Part shown: positions 8,814 through 17,325 of the stretch, one piece after another
How the letters are laid out: each line of letters opens with the position of its first letter
Position numbering within the stretch: the stretch's first letter is position 1
NCBI GenBank assembly: GCA_022843785.1
Contig: JALHMZ010000023.1
Location: 1 to 41,963, forward strand
DNA: 41,963 nucleotides
Reading direction: 5' to 3'
DNA from: Nitrospira sp.
GTDB taxonomy: Bacteria; Nitrospirota; Nitrospiria; Nitrospirales; Nitrospiraceae
Made by a program: the position numbers and the translations under genes
The notes under the pieces: model-generated
The model's database searches: none
What the model was told of the DNA's origin: nothing
The model's input: only the letters and a program-made list of their open reading frames with translations

Positions 8814-9371
8814 ATGAGCCGTCAGGTCATCTGTCCACATTGTCGGAAGGGCGGCGCGTTTCGTTCACTGCCTCAGTCGCCGCACGAATACATCGCATCG
8901 TGGATTTGGATTGTTCCGTTCCATTGTCAGTTCTGTAGTCATCGATTCCTCGCCTGCCGACTTGGGAAGGAGAGCTCCGATCGTCTGATTGATCGGCGGG
9001 AGCATCTCCGTATTCCTGTGCGGTTGTGTCTGTCATTTTCAGGCGGGAAAATGCGAGGGGAAGGCACCGTGATGGATTTGTCTCTGGGCGGATGCATCAT
9101 CAAAAGCGAGACAAACGTGCATGTTGATGACATCTTCTACCTGGAAATTGCTGTCGCTGAAGATGAACCTCCGATCGAAGTGGCGGCGATGGTCCGTTCC
9201 ATCAGCGCGCGTGGCATTGCGTTCAAGTTTCTCCGGAAAGCTCAAGAAAACAAACGGCTGCTGTCGTTCATCCAGTCCCATGCAGGATCTACCTCCTCCG
9301 TTCTCTCTCACGCGGTCGAGTTGACAGGCACCGCTCCACTTGCCCAGGGCAGGAGTACTTCCGGCAAGTAG
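8814..9371 (+). CDS. PilZ-domain protein with N-terminal zinc-ribbon motif
   Basis: This 185-residue protein should bind cyclic di-GMP. RREHLR supplies the RxxxR half and DLSLGGC the (D/N)xSxxG half of the PilZ ligand site (about residues 62-90). The N-terminus has CPHC and, about 30 residues later, CQFC, a likely zinc ribbon. This combination is common among small regulators in this lineage, but partners are unknown. GGAGG lies 9 nt before the chosen ATG. With the diguanylate cyclase at 3691 it gives a synthesis-and-receptor pair in this window. Confidence 0.85.
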   Translation: MSRQVICPHCRKGGAFRSLPQSPHEYIASWIWIVPFHCQFCSHRFLACRLGKESSDRLIDRREHLRIPVRLCLSFSGGKMRGEGTVMDLSLGGCIIKSETNVHVDDIFYLEIAVAEDEPPIEVAAMVRSISARGIAFKFLRKAQENKRLLSFIQSHAGSTSSVLSHAVELTGTAPLAQGRSTSGK

Positions 9372-9375
9372 TGCG

Positions 9376-9681
9376 CTAAAGCGGCGTTTCCCAGGCTGAA
9401 GAAAGCGGGTAGTCCGTGATCAAACGGTCATGTTCTGCGAGATCGTAAGCTTCAATGGTCAGATCATTTCTGTGTAGCGGCTCTATACACTGAGGGGAGG
9501 AAAGGAAATCGATAAGGGCTTGGGCGCTCGCTTCGGTAGAAAACCGACAGAGGCCGTACTCGGGCATGCTGGACGAGGGGTGCCAGAAGGCGAGGTCGAT
9601 CGCACTTCCTTGATAGATGCCCAGCGTGCGATGTCGCACTTGAAATCCACCCGGTAGCTGGGACGACCGTTCAAGAGACAT
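9376..9681 (-). CDS. Small conserved-type protein of unknown function
   Basis: The open frame extends further upstream, but the start is set by an excellent Shine-Dalgarno (GAGGAGGT) placed just before the ATG at 9681. This gives a 101-residue protein starting MSLERSSQLP. It has no signal peptide or membrane segment. It contains a GSAIDLAFWHP segment and an acidic C-terminal half. I do not recognise the family. It is convergent with the PilZ gene, with only 4 bp between the stops, and divergent from bactofilin. Confidence 0.65.
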   Translation of the reverse strand: MSLERSSQLPGGFQVRHRTLGIYQGSAIDLAFWHPSSSMPEYGLCRFSTEASAQALIDFLSSPQCIEPLHRNDLTIEAYDLAEHDRLITDYPLSSAWETPL

Positions 9682-9872
9682 GCGACCTCCTCTTCTAGAT
9701 GCGTTTGATAAAGAGTATCTGATGATACCATGAGTGGCACAGGTGTCTCCTCCCCTCACGTGCCGCTTTCCGATCAACAGGTGGCGATCTGGGTGTCTAC
9801 CAAGACTTTCCGCATGTTCCGTGAGGCGCTCAATTAAATTGGAATAGAAACCGATAAAGGAAAGACGCAATG

Positions 9873-9900
9873 TTGACAGGGCATACGGGCACATTATTCG
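9873..9900 (+). promoter_or_regulatory. Probable bactofilin promoter
   Basis: A perfect -35 box TTGACA (9873-9878) is followed after 16 bp by TATTCG (9895-9900), a weaker -10. Transcription would start just before the AGGGAGG ribosome-binding site of the bactofilin gene. Confidence 0.5.
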
Positions 9901-9920
9901 AGTGATAGGGAGGCCATTGC

Positions 9921-10409
9921 ATGTGGAAGCAAGAGAATACCGCGTACGCTGAGGATGGAACAGCTCTAGTGAGACAGGGGTTGACGGGAGGGAGGCCTGT
10001 GCCTGCAGACACGGTGATTGCCTTCATTGGAAAGGGCGTCGCGTTCAAGGGCGTGATTACCTATTCCGGTACGGTGCGGATCGACGGGACCTTGGATGGT
10101 GAAATCTATACCGACGGAGGATTGATCGTGGGGCCCGAAGCGATGATCACAGCCAAAATCACAGCTGGGATCGTTGTCTGCGAAGGCACGGTTAAGGGGG
10201 ATATTAATGCTGAAGAGCGGATCACACTGCTGGATCCAGCCGTGATCGACGGGAGCATGAAGACCCCAGTACTGTCGGTTGAGGAAGGTGTACGCATGAA
10301 CGGGACGCTGGAGATGGCGCCAGTGGTTCAACGGGTGGCCCCGCGCGAGGTAAAGCTCCATTCAGTAGGACCCACCAGCCGATTGCCTGTCAAACAGGCT
10401 GAGGAGTAA
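9921..10409 (+). CDS. Bactofilin (polymer-forming cytoskeletal protein)
   Basis: This 162-residue protein has the bactofilin core at about 30-135: repeated short beta strands rich in G, V and I, such as FKGVITYSGTVRIDGTLDGEI and VCEGTVKGDINAEERI. This core forms a right-handed beta helix and polymerises without nucleotide. The flanking tails are disordered, as is usual. Bactofilins scaffold cell-wall enzymes, stalks or polar structures. Here it stands alone between a terminator and a divergent small gene, so the partner cannot be named. AGGGAGG precedes the ATG. Confidence 0.93.
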   Translation: MWKQENTAYAEDGTALVRQGLTGGRPVPADTVIAFIGKGVAFKGVITYSGTVRIDGTLDGEIYTDGGLIVGPEAMITAKITAGIVVCEGTVKGDINAEERITLLDPAVIDGSMKTPVLSVEEGVRMNGTLEMAPVVQRVAPREVKLHSVGPTSRLPVKQAEE

Positions 10410-10480
10410 GGCAGGCTCGACGGCGCTTTCTTTAGAAGCAGGTGCGCTGAGCCATGTGAGAAATATCGAGGTCGGCAGGT

Positions 10481-10510
10481 GGCAAGGGCCGCCGTCGGCC
10501 CTTGCCTTTC
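10481..10510 (+). terminator. Rho-independent-type terminator after bactofilin
   Basis: GGCAAGGGCC (10481-10490) and GGCCCTTGCC (10497-10506) form a perfect 10-bp stem with a 6-nt loop, followed by TTTC. The stem is very stable; the T tract is short. Confidence 0.7.
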
Positions 10511-10587
10511 GAGGCACTGGTTCTTTCGACAGGGTGGCAATCTGCCAAGAGTGAATCCGATGACGGCACTCTGTTGGATTAACCAGA

Positions 10588-10938
10588 TTAGTGCCGGTCA
10601 TCCTTCTTCAGTAGCCCACGGAACTCTTCCGGGATAGGCATGGAGGCAAAAGGCGGCACGTGCGCGCCTCCGGTATTGCCCGTCGGGACCCAGATCCACG
10701 TGAAGACCAAGGATCCAAGAATCCTGACAATTTGCCCGGTGATCTCTGTGAAATCCCGCCGTCTCCAGCCGATCTTCAACATTCCCCAGTGGGCTCTTGC
10801 ATGAGGAATGGTGAACGATTGGCCGAGGACATGCGCGCGCTCAAGATGGAAGAATGCCTTGTCGAGATGATGGTTGCTGTACTGTTCGATCGCTGCAGCC
10901 ATCTCTCGCTCGTACGCTTGTCGTAACGTCGTGTGCAT
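10588..10938 (-). CDS. DUF3703 family protein
   Basis: This 116-residue protein has the hallmarks of DUF3703: an N-terminal helical segment, then HLDKAFFHLERAHVLGQ and HARAHWGMLKIGWRRRD. A hydrophobic stretch (GSLVFTWIWVPTG) and NTGGAHV follow. The conserved histidines could bind metal or heme, but no function is established. It is the only gene on this strand here. The start ATG at 10938 has a GGGAAG ribosome-binding site. DUF3703 genes are often seen near metal or stress genes, but none is adjacent here. Confidence 0.8.
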   Translation of the reverse strand: MHTTLRQAYEREMAAAIEQYSNHHLDKAFFHLERAHVLGQSFTIPHARAHWGMLKIGWRRRDFTEITGQIVRILGSLVFTWIWVPTGNTGGAHVPPFASMPIPEEFRGLLKKDDRH

Positions 10939-11153
10939 ACAGGCGCTTCCCGGTTGTTGTTCCTACTGCTACATGCGGTGACTAGTCTGATGCTGCGACA
11001 TGGCGAATGCCATGCTAGCAGATTTTTCTCGCAGGTTCAGGGGGCATAGACGAGACCGGCCTTGTCTTAGCGGTATATCCGAAGGTGTGTGTACTGTACG
11101 GAGAAGTCGTTCAGTAGGGACAGGGTAGTACCCACAAGAAATCGTCGGTTCGA

Positions 11154-11182
11154 TAGACGCCCTCCCATTGTTCCGCTAGAAT
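11154..11182 (+). promoter_or_regulatory. murJ: Possible leaderless promoter of murJ
   Basis: TAGAAT (11177-11182) lies 8 nt before the ATG at 11191. TAGACG is 17 bp further upstream as a 4/6 match to the -35 box. No Shine-Dalgarno precedes the ATG, so transcription may start at or next to the start codon. Confidence 0.45.
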
Positions 11183-11190
11183 CCCGATCC

Positions 11191-12804
11191 ATGCCCGATC
11201 CCATCACCCCGGCCCCACTACCGGCACAGCAGGACGAAACCCGTTCAGTCGTCAAAGCGGCCGGAGTAATCGGCGTGGCCACTTTTTCCAGCCGGGTACT
11301 GGGTTTCGTCCGTGACATGGTGCTCGCGCGCCTGTTCGGGGCGACGCCGGCTGCGGATGCATTTTTTGTGGCTTTCCGTATTCCCAGTCTCCTTCGAGAG
11401 CTGTTTGCCGAAGGGTCGATGTCGTCGGCCTTCATTCCGGTGTTCACGGAGTACCGGACGATGCGCGGCAAGCAGGAGGCGTGGGAATTGGCCAGCGCCG
11501 TGTTCACGACGCTATTGACCATCGTCACAGCGGTGACTCTGTTGGGCATTCTTGTCTCGCCCTGGCTCGTCCAACTGCTCGCACCTGGATTTCAGGAATA
11601 TCCAGACAAACTTGCGTTGGCGACGTTGCTGACCCGCGTCATGTTTCCGTATTTACTCTTTATCAGCCTGGCTGCGCTGGCCATGGGCATTCTCAATTCT
11701 GTGCGGGCCTTTGCAGTGCCGGCCTTCTCACCCCTCTTTTTGAACATCTTTATCATCATTGGCGCGGTGTTTGTCTCACCGCAACTTCCTGAGCCGATTG
11801 TCGGTGTGGCGATCGGTGTGGTGGCCGGTGGGGCAGCCCAATTTGCCATGCAGCTCCCCAGCCTGAAGCTGCGCGGGTTGTTGTTCGGGTTTCGCTTTGA
11901 GCCCGGGCATCCCGGCCTGCGAAGAATCGGTTGGCTGATGGTGCCGTCGTTGCTCGGCCTATCTGTCACTCAGATCAATCTGACGGTCAGTACGGTACTG
12001 GGATCGTTTTTCGCCGGAGGGCCCACCTATCTATTCTACGGGATGCGGCTGATCCAGTTCCCGCTCGGAATTTTCGGCGTGGCCTTGGCGACGGCGATTC
12101 TGCCGACGTTGTCGGCCCAAGCGGCACGTGGGGCGCTGGACGAGTTGCGCACGACGCTCGGCTTCGGTCTACGTATGATCCTGTTCATCATCGTGCCGGC
12201 AATGGTGGGCCTGATTTTGCTGCGTACCCCGATCGTGCATCTGTTTTTCGAGCACGGCTCGTTTACCGCACAGGATACGGCGGAGACCGCGCTGGCAGTC
12301 CTCTGCTATGCGGTCGGGTTGTGGGCGTTCGGCGGGGTACGGATCATTGTGTCGGCGTTCTATTCCCTTCAGGACACGAAGACCCCGGCGATTTCAGCGG
12401 CGATTGCAGTGGCCGCGAACATCCTCTTCTCGCTGGCACTGATGTCCTCTCTGGGGGCGGCAGGACTGGCCCTTGCGACGGCATTAGCGGCCATGGTGAA
12501 TGGAGGTATCCTGGTGGCGGTGCTCAATCGGCGGTTGGGCGGCATCGAATGGGGGAGCGTGGGGCGATCGTTTCTACGAGTGCTCCTGGCGTGCATGCCG
12601 ATCGTCATCGCCTGTTGGTGGGTAGCCGGAGCACAGATATGGGCGCATCCCGACGACTGGATTGCCAAATCGTCGATGCTCATTCTAGCCATTGGTGTGA
12701 GCGTATGCGGCTATCTTGGAGCCCATGCGCTCCTGCGATCCGATGAACTTGATGTGCTGTGGGGCATGGTGCGAAGAAAACTGGGACGGCTGGCCGGACA
12801 ATAG
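11191..12804 (+). CDS. murJ: Lipid II flippase MurJ (MviN)
   Basis: This roughly 537-residue polytopic protein of the MVF/MOP superfamily translocates lipid II across the inner membrane for peptidoglycan synthesis. The N-terminal signature GVATFSSRVLGFVRDMVLARLFGATPAADAF and the following RELFAEGSMSSAFIPVF are diagnostic. About 14 hydrophobic helices follow. The frame is open 34 codons further upstream. I choose the ATG at 11191 because the longer N-terminus is charged and atypical and the family start fits here. It is followed closely by ogt, whose ribosome-binding site overlaps the murJ stop. Confidence 0.93.
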   Translation: MPDPITPAPLPAQQDETRSVVKAAGVIGVATFSSRVLGFVRDMVLARLFGATPAADAFFVAFRIPSLLRELFAEGSMSSAFIPVFTEYRTMRGKQEAWELASAVFTTLLTIVTAVTLLGILVSPWLVQLLAPGFQEYPDKLALATLLTRVMFPYLLFISLAALAMGILNSVRAFAVPAFSPLFLNIFIIIGAVFVSPQLPEPIVGVAIGVVAGGAAQFAMQLPSLKLRGLLFGFRFEPGHPGLRRIGWLMVPSLLGLSVTQINLTVSTVLGSFFAGGPTYLFYGMRLIQFPLGIFGVALATAILPTLSAQAARGALDELRTTLGFGLRMILFIIVPAMVGLILLRTPIVHLFFEHGSFTAQDTAETALAVLCYAVGLWAFGGVRIIVSAFYSLQDTKTPAISAAIAVAANILFSLALMSSLGAAGLALATALAAMVNGGILVAVLNRRLGGIEWGSVGRSFLRVLLACMPIVIACWWVAGAQIWAHPDDWIAKSSMLILAIGVSVCGYLGAHALLRSDELDVLWGMVRRKLGRLAGQ

Positions 12805-12812
12805 GAGATGCC

Positions 12813-13331
12813 ATGCGGCGCGCACTGATTTTCAAATCGCCTTGGGGCTGGGTCGGCATTTCAGAGACTGCCAAAGGGATCGACGCGATCGTGTTACCCA
12901 AGCGATCAAAACAGGCCATCGAGTTCGGCCTTCGCACGATGGCAGACGCACCGTTTGAGTCAGGAGAGTCTGCGCGATTGGAAGCCGCGCGATGCCAGTT
13001 GCTCGACTATTTTGCGGGGAAACGGAATGGGTTCGACATCCCGCTCGATCTCTCGCGGGGGACCGCATTCCAGCGGCGAGTATGGCGGACGCTGCAACGG
13101 GTTCCCTTTGGCAAACTTCGTTCGTACCAATGGATTGCGTCTCATGTCGGTGGACGTCGCTATGCCCGGGCCGTCGGCAACGCGGTCGGCGCGAATCCTC
13201 TGCCGATCGTTGTCCCCTGCCATCGCATCGTCGCACAGGATGCGTCGCTGGGCGGTTTTTCCTGCGGCTTGCCCATGAAGCGAAAGCTGTTGACGCTTGA
13301 GGGGACGTTGTCCATGCTGAAGAGCGCATAG
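12813..13331 (+). CDS. ogt: Methylated-DNA-[protein]-cysteine S-methyltransferase
   Basis: This 172-residue suicide repair protein transfers the methyl group from O6-methylguanine to its own cysteine. The active site is PCHRIV with Cys136. VGNAVGANPLPIVVPCHR is the family signature. The helix-turn-helix region FQRRVWRTLQRVPFGKLRSYQWIA holds the arginine finger. The frame runs upstream into murJ, but the ATG at 12813 has AGGAG at 12803-12807, which straddles the murJ stop. It is therefore co-transcribed with murJ and followed by dtd. Confidence 0.94.
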   Translation: MRRALIFKSPWGWVGISETAKGIDAIVLPKRSKQAIEFGLRTMADAPFESGESARLEAARCQLLDYFAGKRNGFDIPLDLSRGTAFQRRVWRTLQRVPFGKLRSYQWIASHVGGRRYARAVGNAVGANPLPIVVPCHRIVAQDASLGGFSCGLPMKRKLLTLEGTLSMLKSA

Positions 13332-13406
13332 CATCTGGTGTGTGATTCGAACGGGTCGACGGTGTGGAAGGCCGGTGCTATTTGCCACAGGGTTTTGGGT
13401 ATTCGG

Positions 13407-13859
13407 ATGAAAGCCGTACTTCAGCGAGTCACCAGCGCGTCGGTTGAGGCTGAGGGCAAGAGTGTTGGCCAGATCCGGTCCGGGTTGCTTGTGCTGTTGG
13501 GTGTGGCGAAAGGCGACAGCGAGTCTGATGGGCGGTATCTCGTAGAAAAAATCAGAACCCTGCGTATTTTTTCCGACGAGCACGGGAAAATGAATCGGTC
13601 GCTCGTCGATGTGGGTGGAGCCGTGTTGTTGGTATCGCAGTTCACCCTGCTTGGCCGGACGTCGAATGGCCGCCGTCCCAGTTTTGACGAAGCGGCGCCT
13701 CCCAACGAGGCCAAGCGGTTGTATGAGCAGGTTGCGCTGGATTTGCGGGCACAGGGGATCATCGTTGAAACCGGAGTCTTTGCCGCGCATATGCGGGTGG
13801 CGTTGTTGAACGATGGACCGGTTACGTTTGTCGTGGATAGCCGGGAGGACCGCTCCTGA
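13407..13859 (+). CDS. dtd: D-aminoacyl-tRNA deacylase
   Basis: This 150-residue enzyme hydrolyses D-aminoacyl-tRNA and so recycles mischarged tRNA. The start [17 protein letters not shown], the catalytic-loop motif SQFTLLG and the Gly-cisPro motif NDGPVTF are all present. Length equals the usual 145-150 residues. The frame is open 23 codons upstream, but homology fixes the ATG at 13407. It lies 75 bp after ogt. Confidence 0.95.
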   Translation: MKAVLQRVTSASVEAEGKSVGQIRSGLLVLLGVAKGDSESDGRYLVEKIRTLRIFSDEHGKMNRSLVDVGGAVLLVSQFTLLGRTSNGRRPSFDEAAPPNEAKRLYEQVALDLRAQGIIVETGVFAAHMRVALLNDGPVTFVVDSREDRS

Positions 13860-13933
13860 TTACCCCTGAGTCAAGTCTTCTGGACGAGGACCGATACAGC
13901 AGATGGAACATCAGCAGGTTGCCGCGAGTCTGT

Positions 13934-13939
13934 TATACT
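13934..13939 (+). promoter_or_regulatory. Extended -10 promoter element before the unknown gene at 13978
   Basis: TGTTATACT (TGn-TATACT) forms an extended -10 element about 40 bp before the ATG. No good -35 is seen, as is usual for extended -10 promoters. GAGGTGTTGCG follows as ribosome-binding site. Confidence 0.5.
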
Positions 13940-13977
13940 TGATGCCATAGCCTAGTCACATTTCATGAGGTGTTGCG

Positions 13978-14544
13978 ATGGGAGCTCAAGTCCCTCCACA
14001 GCATCCGTTGCGTCGGTTGTTCGGAGCTCTGACCGAGAAAAGCTTCACTGAGCATCTCGGTTGGCCGGATCAGAATGTAACCGGCTATGTCTCTGACCTT
14101 CTCGTTGACTTTACCCACGCCGATCACCTGTATAAGATCAGAAATCAGCAAGGTCAGCAGGTCGATACCGTCGTCGAGCTGCTGTTTGAGTCCGAAGTGA
14201 TGCTTGAGGCGCAGTCGTTGGACCGTGAACGGGATGTCCACCGCCATATCGGAGATTTTACCCTGTTCATGGCCGGGCTGTTTCCGGAATATCTCCGGCG
14301 GCTCAAATCGGCCGGATTGATCTATCACAAGGACTTTCTCGTGGATTACGTAAAGACCGGCAAGCGGTCGTACGGCATTGTGGCCAAGATCGGTCGTGAC
14401 GATGCCGAAGGCGATCAGCCCTTGTTTCAAAAGTTGTCCGAGAATTTTGAGCTCTGCGTCACGGGCTTAGGCTTCGTTCGATCCGATCTGGACCGCATGC
14501 AAAATCCTGCCTACCAGCGCGCTCGGGATCTTTTGTTGAATTGA
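13978..14544 (+). CDS. Conserved-looking protein of unknown function
   Basis: This 188-residue soluble protein has no signal peptide or transmembrane helix. It is mixed alpha/beta, with DFTHADHLYKIRNQQG, a central helical region (DVHRHIGDFTLFMAGLFPEYLRRL) and a C-terminal part containing LCVTGLGFVRSDLDRM. I do not recognise a characterised family. It has its own promoter and a good GAGGTG ribosome-binding site, and it overlaps the next gene by 4 bp (TTGA). It probably forms an operon with the Ntn hydrolase and VOC genes. Confidence 0.8.
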   Translation: MGAQVPPQHPLRRLFGALTEKSFTEHLGWPDQNVTGYVSDLLVDFTHADHLYKIRNQQGQQVDTVVELLFESEVMLEAQSLDRERDVHRHIGDFTLFMAGLFPEYLRRLKSAGLIYHKDFLVDYVKTGKRSYGIVAKIGRDDAEGDQPLFQKLSENFELCVTGLGFVRSDLDRMQNPAYQRARDLLLN

Positions 14545-15425
14545 AGCCGTCGAATCCTATCCTGCTCGTCCATGGAGGCGCAGGCCGCCGTCCGATGACC
14601 GTCGCTCAGGCAGCCGGTTTGCGCGCCGCGTTGCGTGTCGGCTATCATCTGCTCGATCGGGGAGGCTCCGCGCTCACTGCAGTGGAACAGGCCATCCGTG
14701 TTCTCGAACAGAGCGGACTATTTAACGCGGGAGTGGGCAGTCGTCTGCAGCTTGATGGTGTCCGACGGATGGATGCCTCAATTATGGAAGGCGATAGCTT
14801 GCGTGCCGGCGCCGTCGCATCCGTCGAAGGGATCGCCCATCCAATTGTTGCCGCTCGGCTTGTGATGGAGACAACCGATCATGTGTTGCTGGTGGGGCCT
14901 CTGGCGACGAAGTTCGCCAGGTATTTCAAGTTAGAGCGCCATCCGCTTCGGACTATACGACGCCGACTCTCGTACGATGTCATGCTCACACGGAAAAGTC
15001 TCGCGGGTGAACGGCATGGAACAGTCGGCGCTGTCGCGCGGGATCGGTCCGGCACAGTTGCGGCCGGTGCGTCGACCGGCGGGATTGATTGCATGTTGCC
15101 CGGTCGAGTCGGCGACACGCCGCTGATCGGCTGCGGGGTGTATGCTGATAATCAGAGCGGAGCTGTGGCGATGACCGGCATCGGGGAGGGGATTATTCGG
15201 ATGGCGGTGGCCAAGGAGATCTGCGACCGTCTTGCGCAGGGAGCGCTTCCGGCGGCTGCCGCTCGGCAGGTGTTGAAAAACCTGGTGACGAGAATTCAAG
15301 GAGCAGCCGGCACATTGGTCCTGGCTTCAGACGGCCGATTGTCGATTTCGCATGTGACACCCCGCATGTCTGCAGGATGGTGGGATGGAAAAGGCGAGCC
15401 GACAGTCGGAGATCGATTTCAATGA
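14541..15425 (+). CDS. Isoaspartyl peptidase/L-asparaginase family Ntn hydrolase
   Basis: This 294-residue precursor is of the plant-type asparaginase (peptidase T2) family. The catalytic nucleophile is Thr161 in HGTVGAVARD, where the chain self-cleaves into alpha and beta subunits. N-terminal VHGGAG, FNAGVGS and MDASIMEG, and C-terminal STGG and GDTPLIGCGVYAD, match the family. It likely hydrolyses beta-aspartyl peptides or asparagine; substrate preference cannot be read from the sequence. Translation starts at TTG (14541), overlapping the previous stop, and the stop overlaps the VOC gene start. This argues for a coupled three-gene unit. Confidence 0.92.
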   Translation: MKPSNPILLVHGGAGRRPMTVAQAAGLRAALRVGYHLLDRGGSALTAVEQAIRVLEQSGLFNAGVGSRLQLDGVRRMDASIMEGDSLRAGAVASVEGIAHPIVAARLVMETTDHVLLVGPLATKFARYFKLERHPLRTIRRRLSYDVMLTRKSLAGERHGTVGAVARDRSGTVAAGASTGGIDCMLPGRVGDTPLIGCGVYADNQSGAVAMTGIGEGIIRMAVAKEICDRLAQGALPAAAARQVLKNLVTRIQGAAGTLVLASDGRLSISHVTPRMSAGWWDGKGEPTVGDRFQ

Positions 15426-15859
15426 CCAATAGTCTGTTTCACTTGGCCTTCCCGATAACGAATATCGAGGCCACGAAGCAGTTTTACGTGACCGACCTCG
15501 GCTGTACGCTGGGCCGTGAATCACAACACGCCGTCACGCTTGGCCTGGCCGGGCATCAGCTCGTCGGGCATCTGACGCCGGATCAACCATTGAAACAGCA
15601 GGGGATCTACCCACGCCATTTCGGACTTACTTTCCTCTCACAAACAGAATGGCAGGCGCTGGCGGATCGGGCCAAATCCAAGGGACTCACGTTCTATCAG
15701 CAGCCGCGCGTACGATTTCCGGGCACCCGTATCGAACACCGCACGTTCTTTTTGGAAGACCCTTCGCACAATTTGCTTGAGTTCAAACATTATACTTACG
15801 AATCGGCTATTTTCGGTGAGCGGGAACATGATCAGGTCGGTGATACCGGTGAACTATGA
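15422..15859 (+). CDS. VOC (glyoxalase/dioxygenase fold) family protein
   Basis: This 145-residue protein has two beta-alpha-beta-beta-beta modules. Candidate metal ligands are His8 (NSLFHLAFP), His60 (PRHFGLTF) and Glu117 (NLLEFKHY). DPSHNLLEFK is the typical C-terminal motif of this family. Members close to this type are usually annotated as glyoxalase or ring-cleavage-dioxygenase relatives, but the substrate is unknown. The ATG at 15422 overlaps the stop of the Ntn hydrolase gene (ATGA), which sets the start and implies coupling. Confidence 0.85.
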   Translation: MTNSLFHLAFPITNIEATKQFYVTDLGCTLGRESQHAVTLGLAGHQLVGHLTPDQPLKQQGIYPRHFGLTFLSQTEWQALADRAKSKGLTFYQQPRVRFPGTRIEHRTFFLEDPSHNLLEFKHYTYESAIFGEREHDQVGDTGEL

Positions 15860-15895
15860 CCGGCAACGCGATTCACAATTGAGCGATTCGGGCCG

Positions 15896-16630
15896 TTAGG
15901 GCTCGCGTGTTTGCTCGGTGGGGGACACTTTGTGGACCCATCGAAGGATGCGCTGGTGCCGCTTCGTCAGCGCCACGGTTTTTCGGATGGGGTCGTAGCG
16001 TTGTGGCGACGGAAGCATGGCGGCAAGCCAGGCGGCTTCGTCCAGAGTCAGCTCGGCGGAGGATTTGCCGAAATGGTGACGGGCGGCGGCTTCCGCGCCG
16101 TACACTCCGCGCCCCCATTCGGCCACATTCAGATACAGTTCAAGGATACGCTCCTTGGTCAGGTGGTGCTCGAGCGATCGAGTAATCAGGGCCTCGCGTG
16201 CTTTTCGAATCAGCGAACGCTCTGAAGATAAGTACAGGTTTTTGGCCAATTGCTGTGTAATCGTGCTTCCGCCTCGTTTCATTTCCCCTGCTTCAAGATT
16301 ATGGAGTGCAGCCTCTCGAATGCCCTCCCAATCAAACCCTTCGTGGGTGAAGAACGAGGCATCTTCTGCCGCAATAACAGCCCGTTGCAGGTGGGAAGAG
16401 ATTCGTGACAAGGGTACCCAGGACCATTGCTTTGGGACGGAGCGCTTCTCTTTCGCCGCTTTCTCCGTCCGACTATCCATGAGAGCGGTCGATGTCGGAT
16501 TGTGCCGGGCGAGTGCTCCCACATCGGGTAAGGTGGCCAGCCAGGTCAGCGCCAGTATGCCGAGCGGAAGTCCCACAATCAGGATGCTCCAGAGGAGCAG
16601 GCGAACGACTGTCGGGCGTTTGGTTGACAT
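15896..16630 (-). CDS. mtgA: Monofunctional peptidoglycan glycosyltransferase
   Basis: This 244-residue GT51 enzyme polymerises glycan strands from lipid II. It has an N-terminal membrane anchor (about residues 8-30). The catalytic EDASFFTHEGFDW contains the essential Glu. RGGSTITQQLAKNLYLSSERSL, RKAREALITRSLEHHLTKERILELYLNVAEWGRGVYG and FGKSSAELTLDEAAWLAAMLP are the other GT51 motifs. There is no transpeptidase domain, so it is MtgA rather than a class A PBP. It runs divergent from engB. Confidence 0.95.
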   Translation of the reverse strand: MSTKRPTVVRLLLWSILIVGLPLGILALTWLATLPDVGALARHNPTSTALMDSRTEKAAKEKRSVPKQWSWVPLSRISSHLQRAVIAAEDASFFTHEGFDWEGIREAALHNLEAGEMKRGGSTITQQLAKNLYLSSERSLIRKAREALITRSLEHHLTKERILELYLNVAEWGRGVYGAEAAARHHFGKSSAELTLDEAAWLAAMLPSPQRYDPIRKTVALTKRHQRILRWVHKVSPTEQTREP

Positions 16631-16722
16631 CGGTATGTGGGGTGCGTATGTGTAGCAGTCTGAGATAAGGGCGAAGCAGCCAATCTGTTGTCCTGAATTC
16701 CGTGCGTCCGTATAGGAACGGC

Positions 16723-17325
16723 ATGAAAATCCTTACTGCTGAGTTTATCAGAAGCTGTGTTGCTCCAGAACAATTTCCTCCCGGCGACTTTCGTGAGATT
16801 GCCGTGGTCGGGCGTTCCAATGTGGGCAAATCTTCTTTGATCAATTCACTGCTGAATCGGCGGGATCTAGCAAAGGTCAGCCGGACACCGGGGAAAACAA
16901 GGGCGGTGAATCTGTTTCGGGTGGCGACCTCCGACCCGGATTTGGCGCAGTTCTATCTGGTGGATCTGCCGGGATATGGATTTGCCAAGGTCTCACGGTC
17001 GATCCGGGCCGAGTGGGCGCCGTTGCTCGAAGCCTATCTGACCGATCGGCTTCCGTTGCTCGGCGTTGTGTTGCTGGTTGAGAGCCGCGTGGTGACCGAT
17101 CAAGATCGCCAAACCCTCGCATGGCTCCGTTCAGTCGGGCACAATCCGCTCGTCGTTGCCACCAAGGCCGATAAACTCAAGCCGAGTGAACGCGTGCGCA
17201 CCCTTCGTCAAACCCATCTGGACTTGGGATTGATCGAAGGGGAGATGCTGATTCCCTATTCGGCTGTGACCGGGGATGGGCGGGATCGGGTGTGGGGGGC
17301 GTTGCGGGATCTGGCTAAAATTTAA
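16723..17325 (+). CDS. engB: Ribosome-biogenesis GTPase EngB/YsxC
   Basis: This 200-residue TrmE-Era-EngA-EngB-type GTPase is needed for 50S ribosome assembly. G1 is GRSNVGKS (30-37), a Thr-containing G2 region follows at SRTPGKT, G3 is DLPGYGFA and G4 is TKADK. The ATG at 16723 has an AGGAA ribosome-binding site; the upstream in-frame GTG at 16702 is less likely. The stop overlaps the end of the convergent parvulin gene by 11 bp. Confidence 0.95.
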   Translation: MKILTAEFIRSCVAPEQFPPGDFREIAVVGRSNVGKSSLINSLLNRRDLAKVSRTPGKTRAVNLFRVATSDPDLAQFYLVDLPGYGFAKVSRSIRAEWAPLLEAYLTDRLPLLGVVLLVESRVVTDQDRQTLAWLRSVGHNPLVVATKADKLKPSERVRTLRQTHLDLGLIEGEMLIPYSAVTGDGRDRVWGALRDLAKI

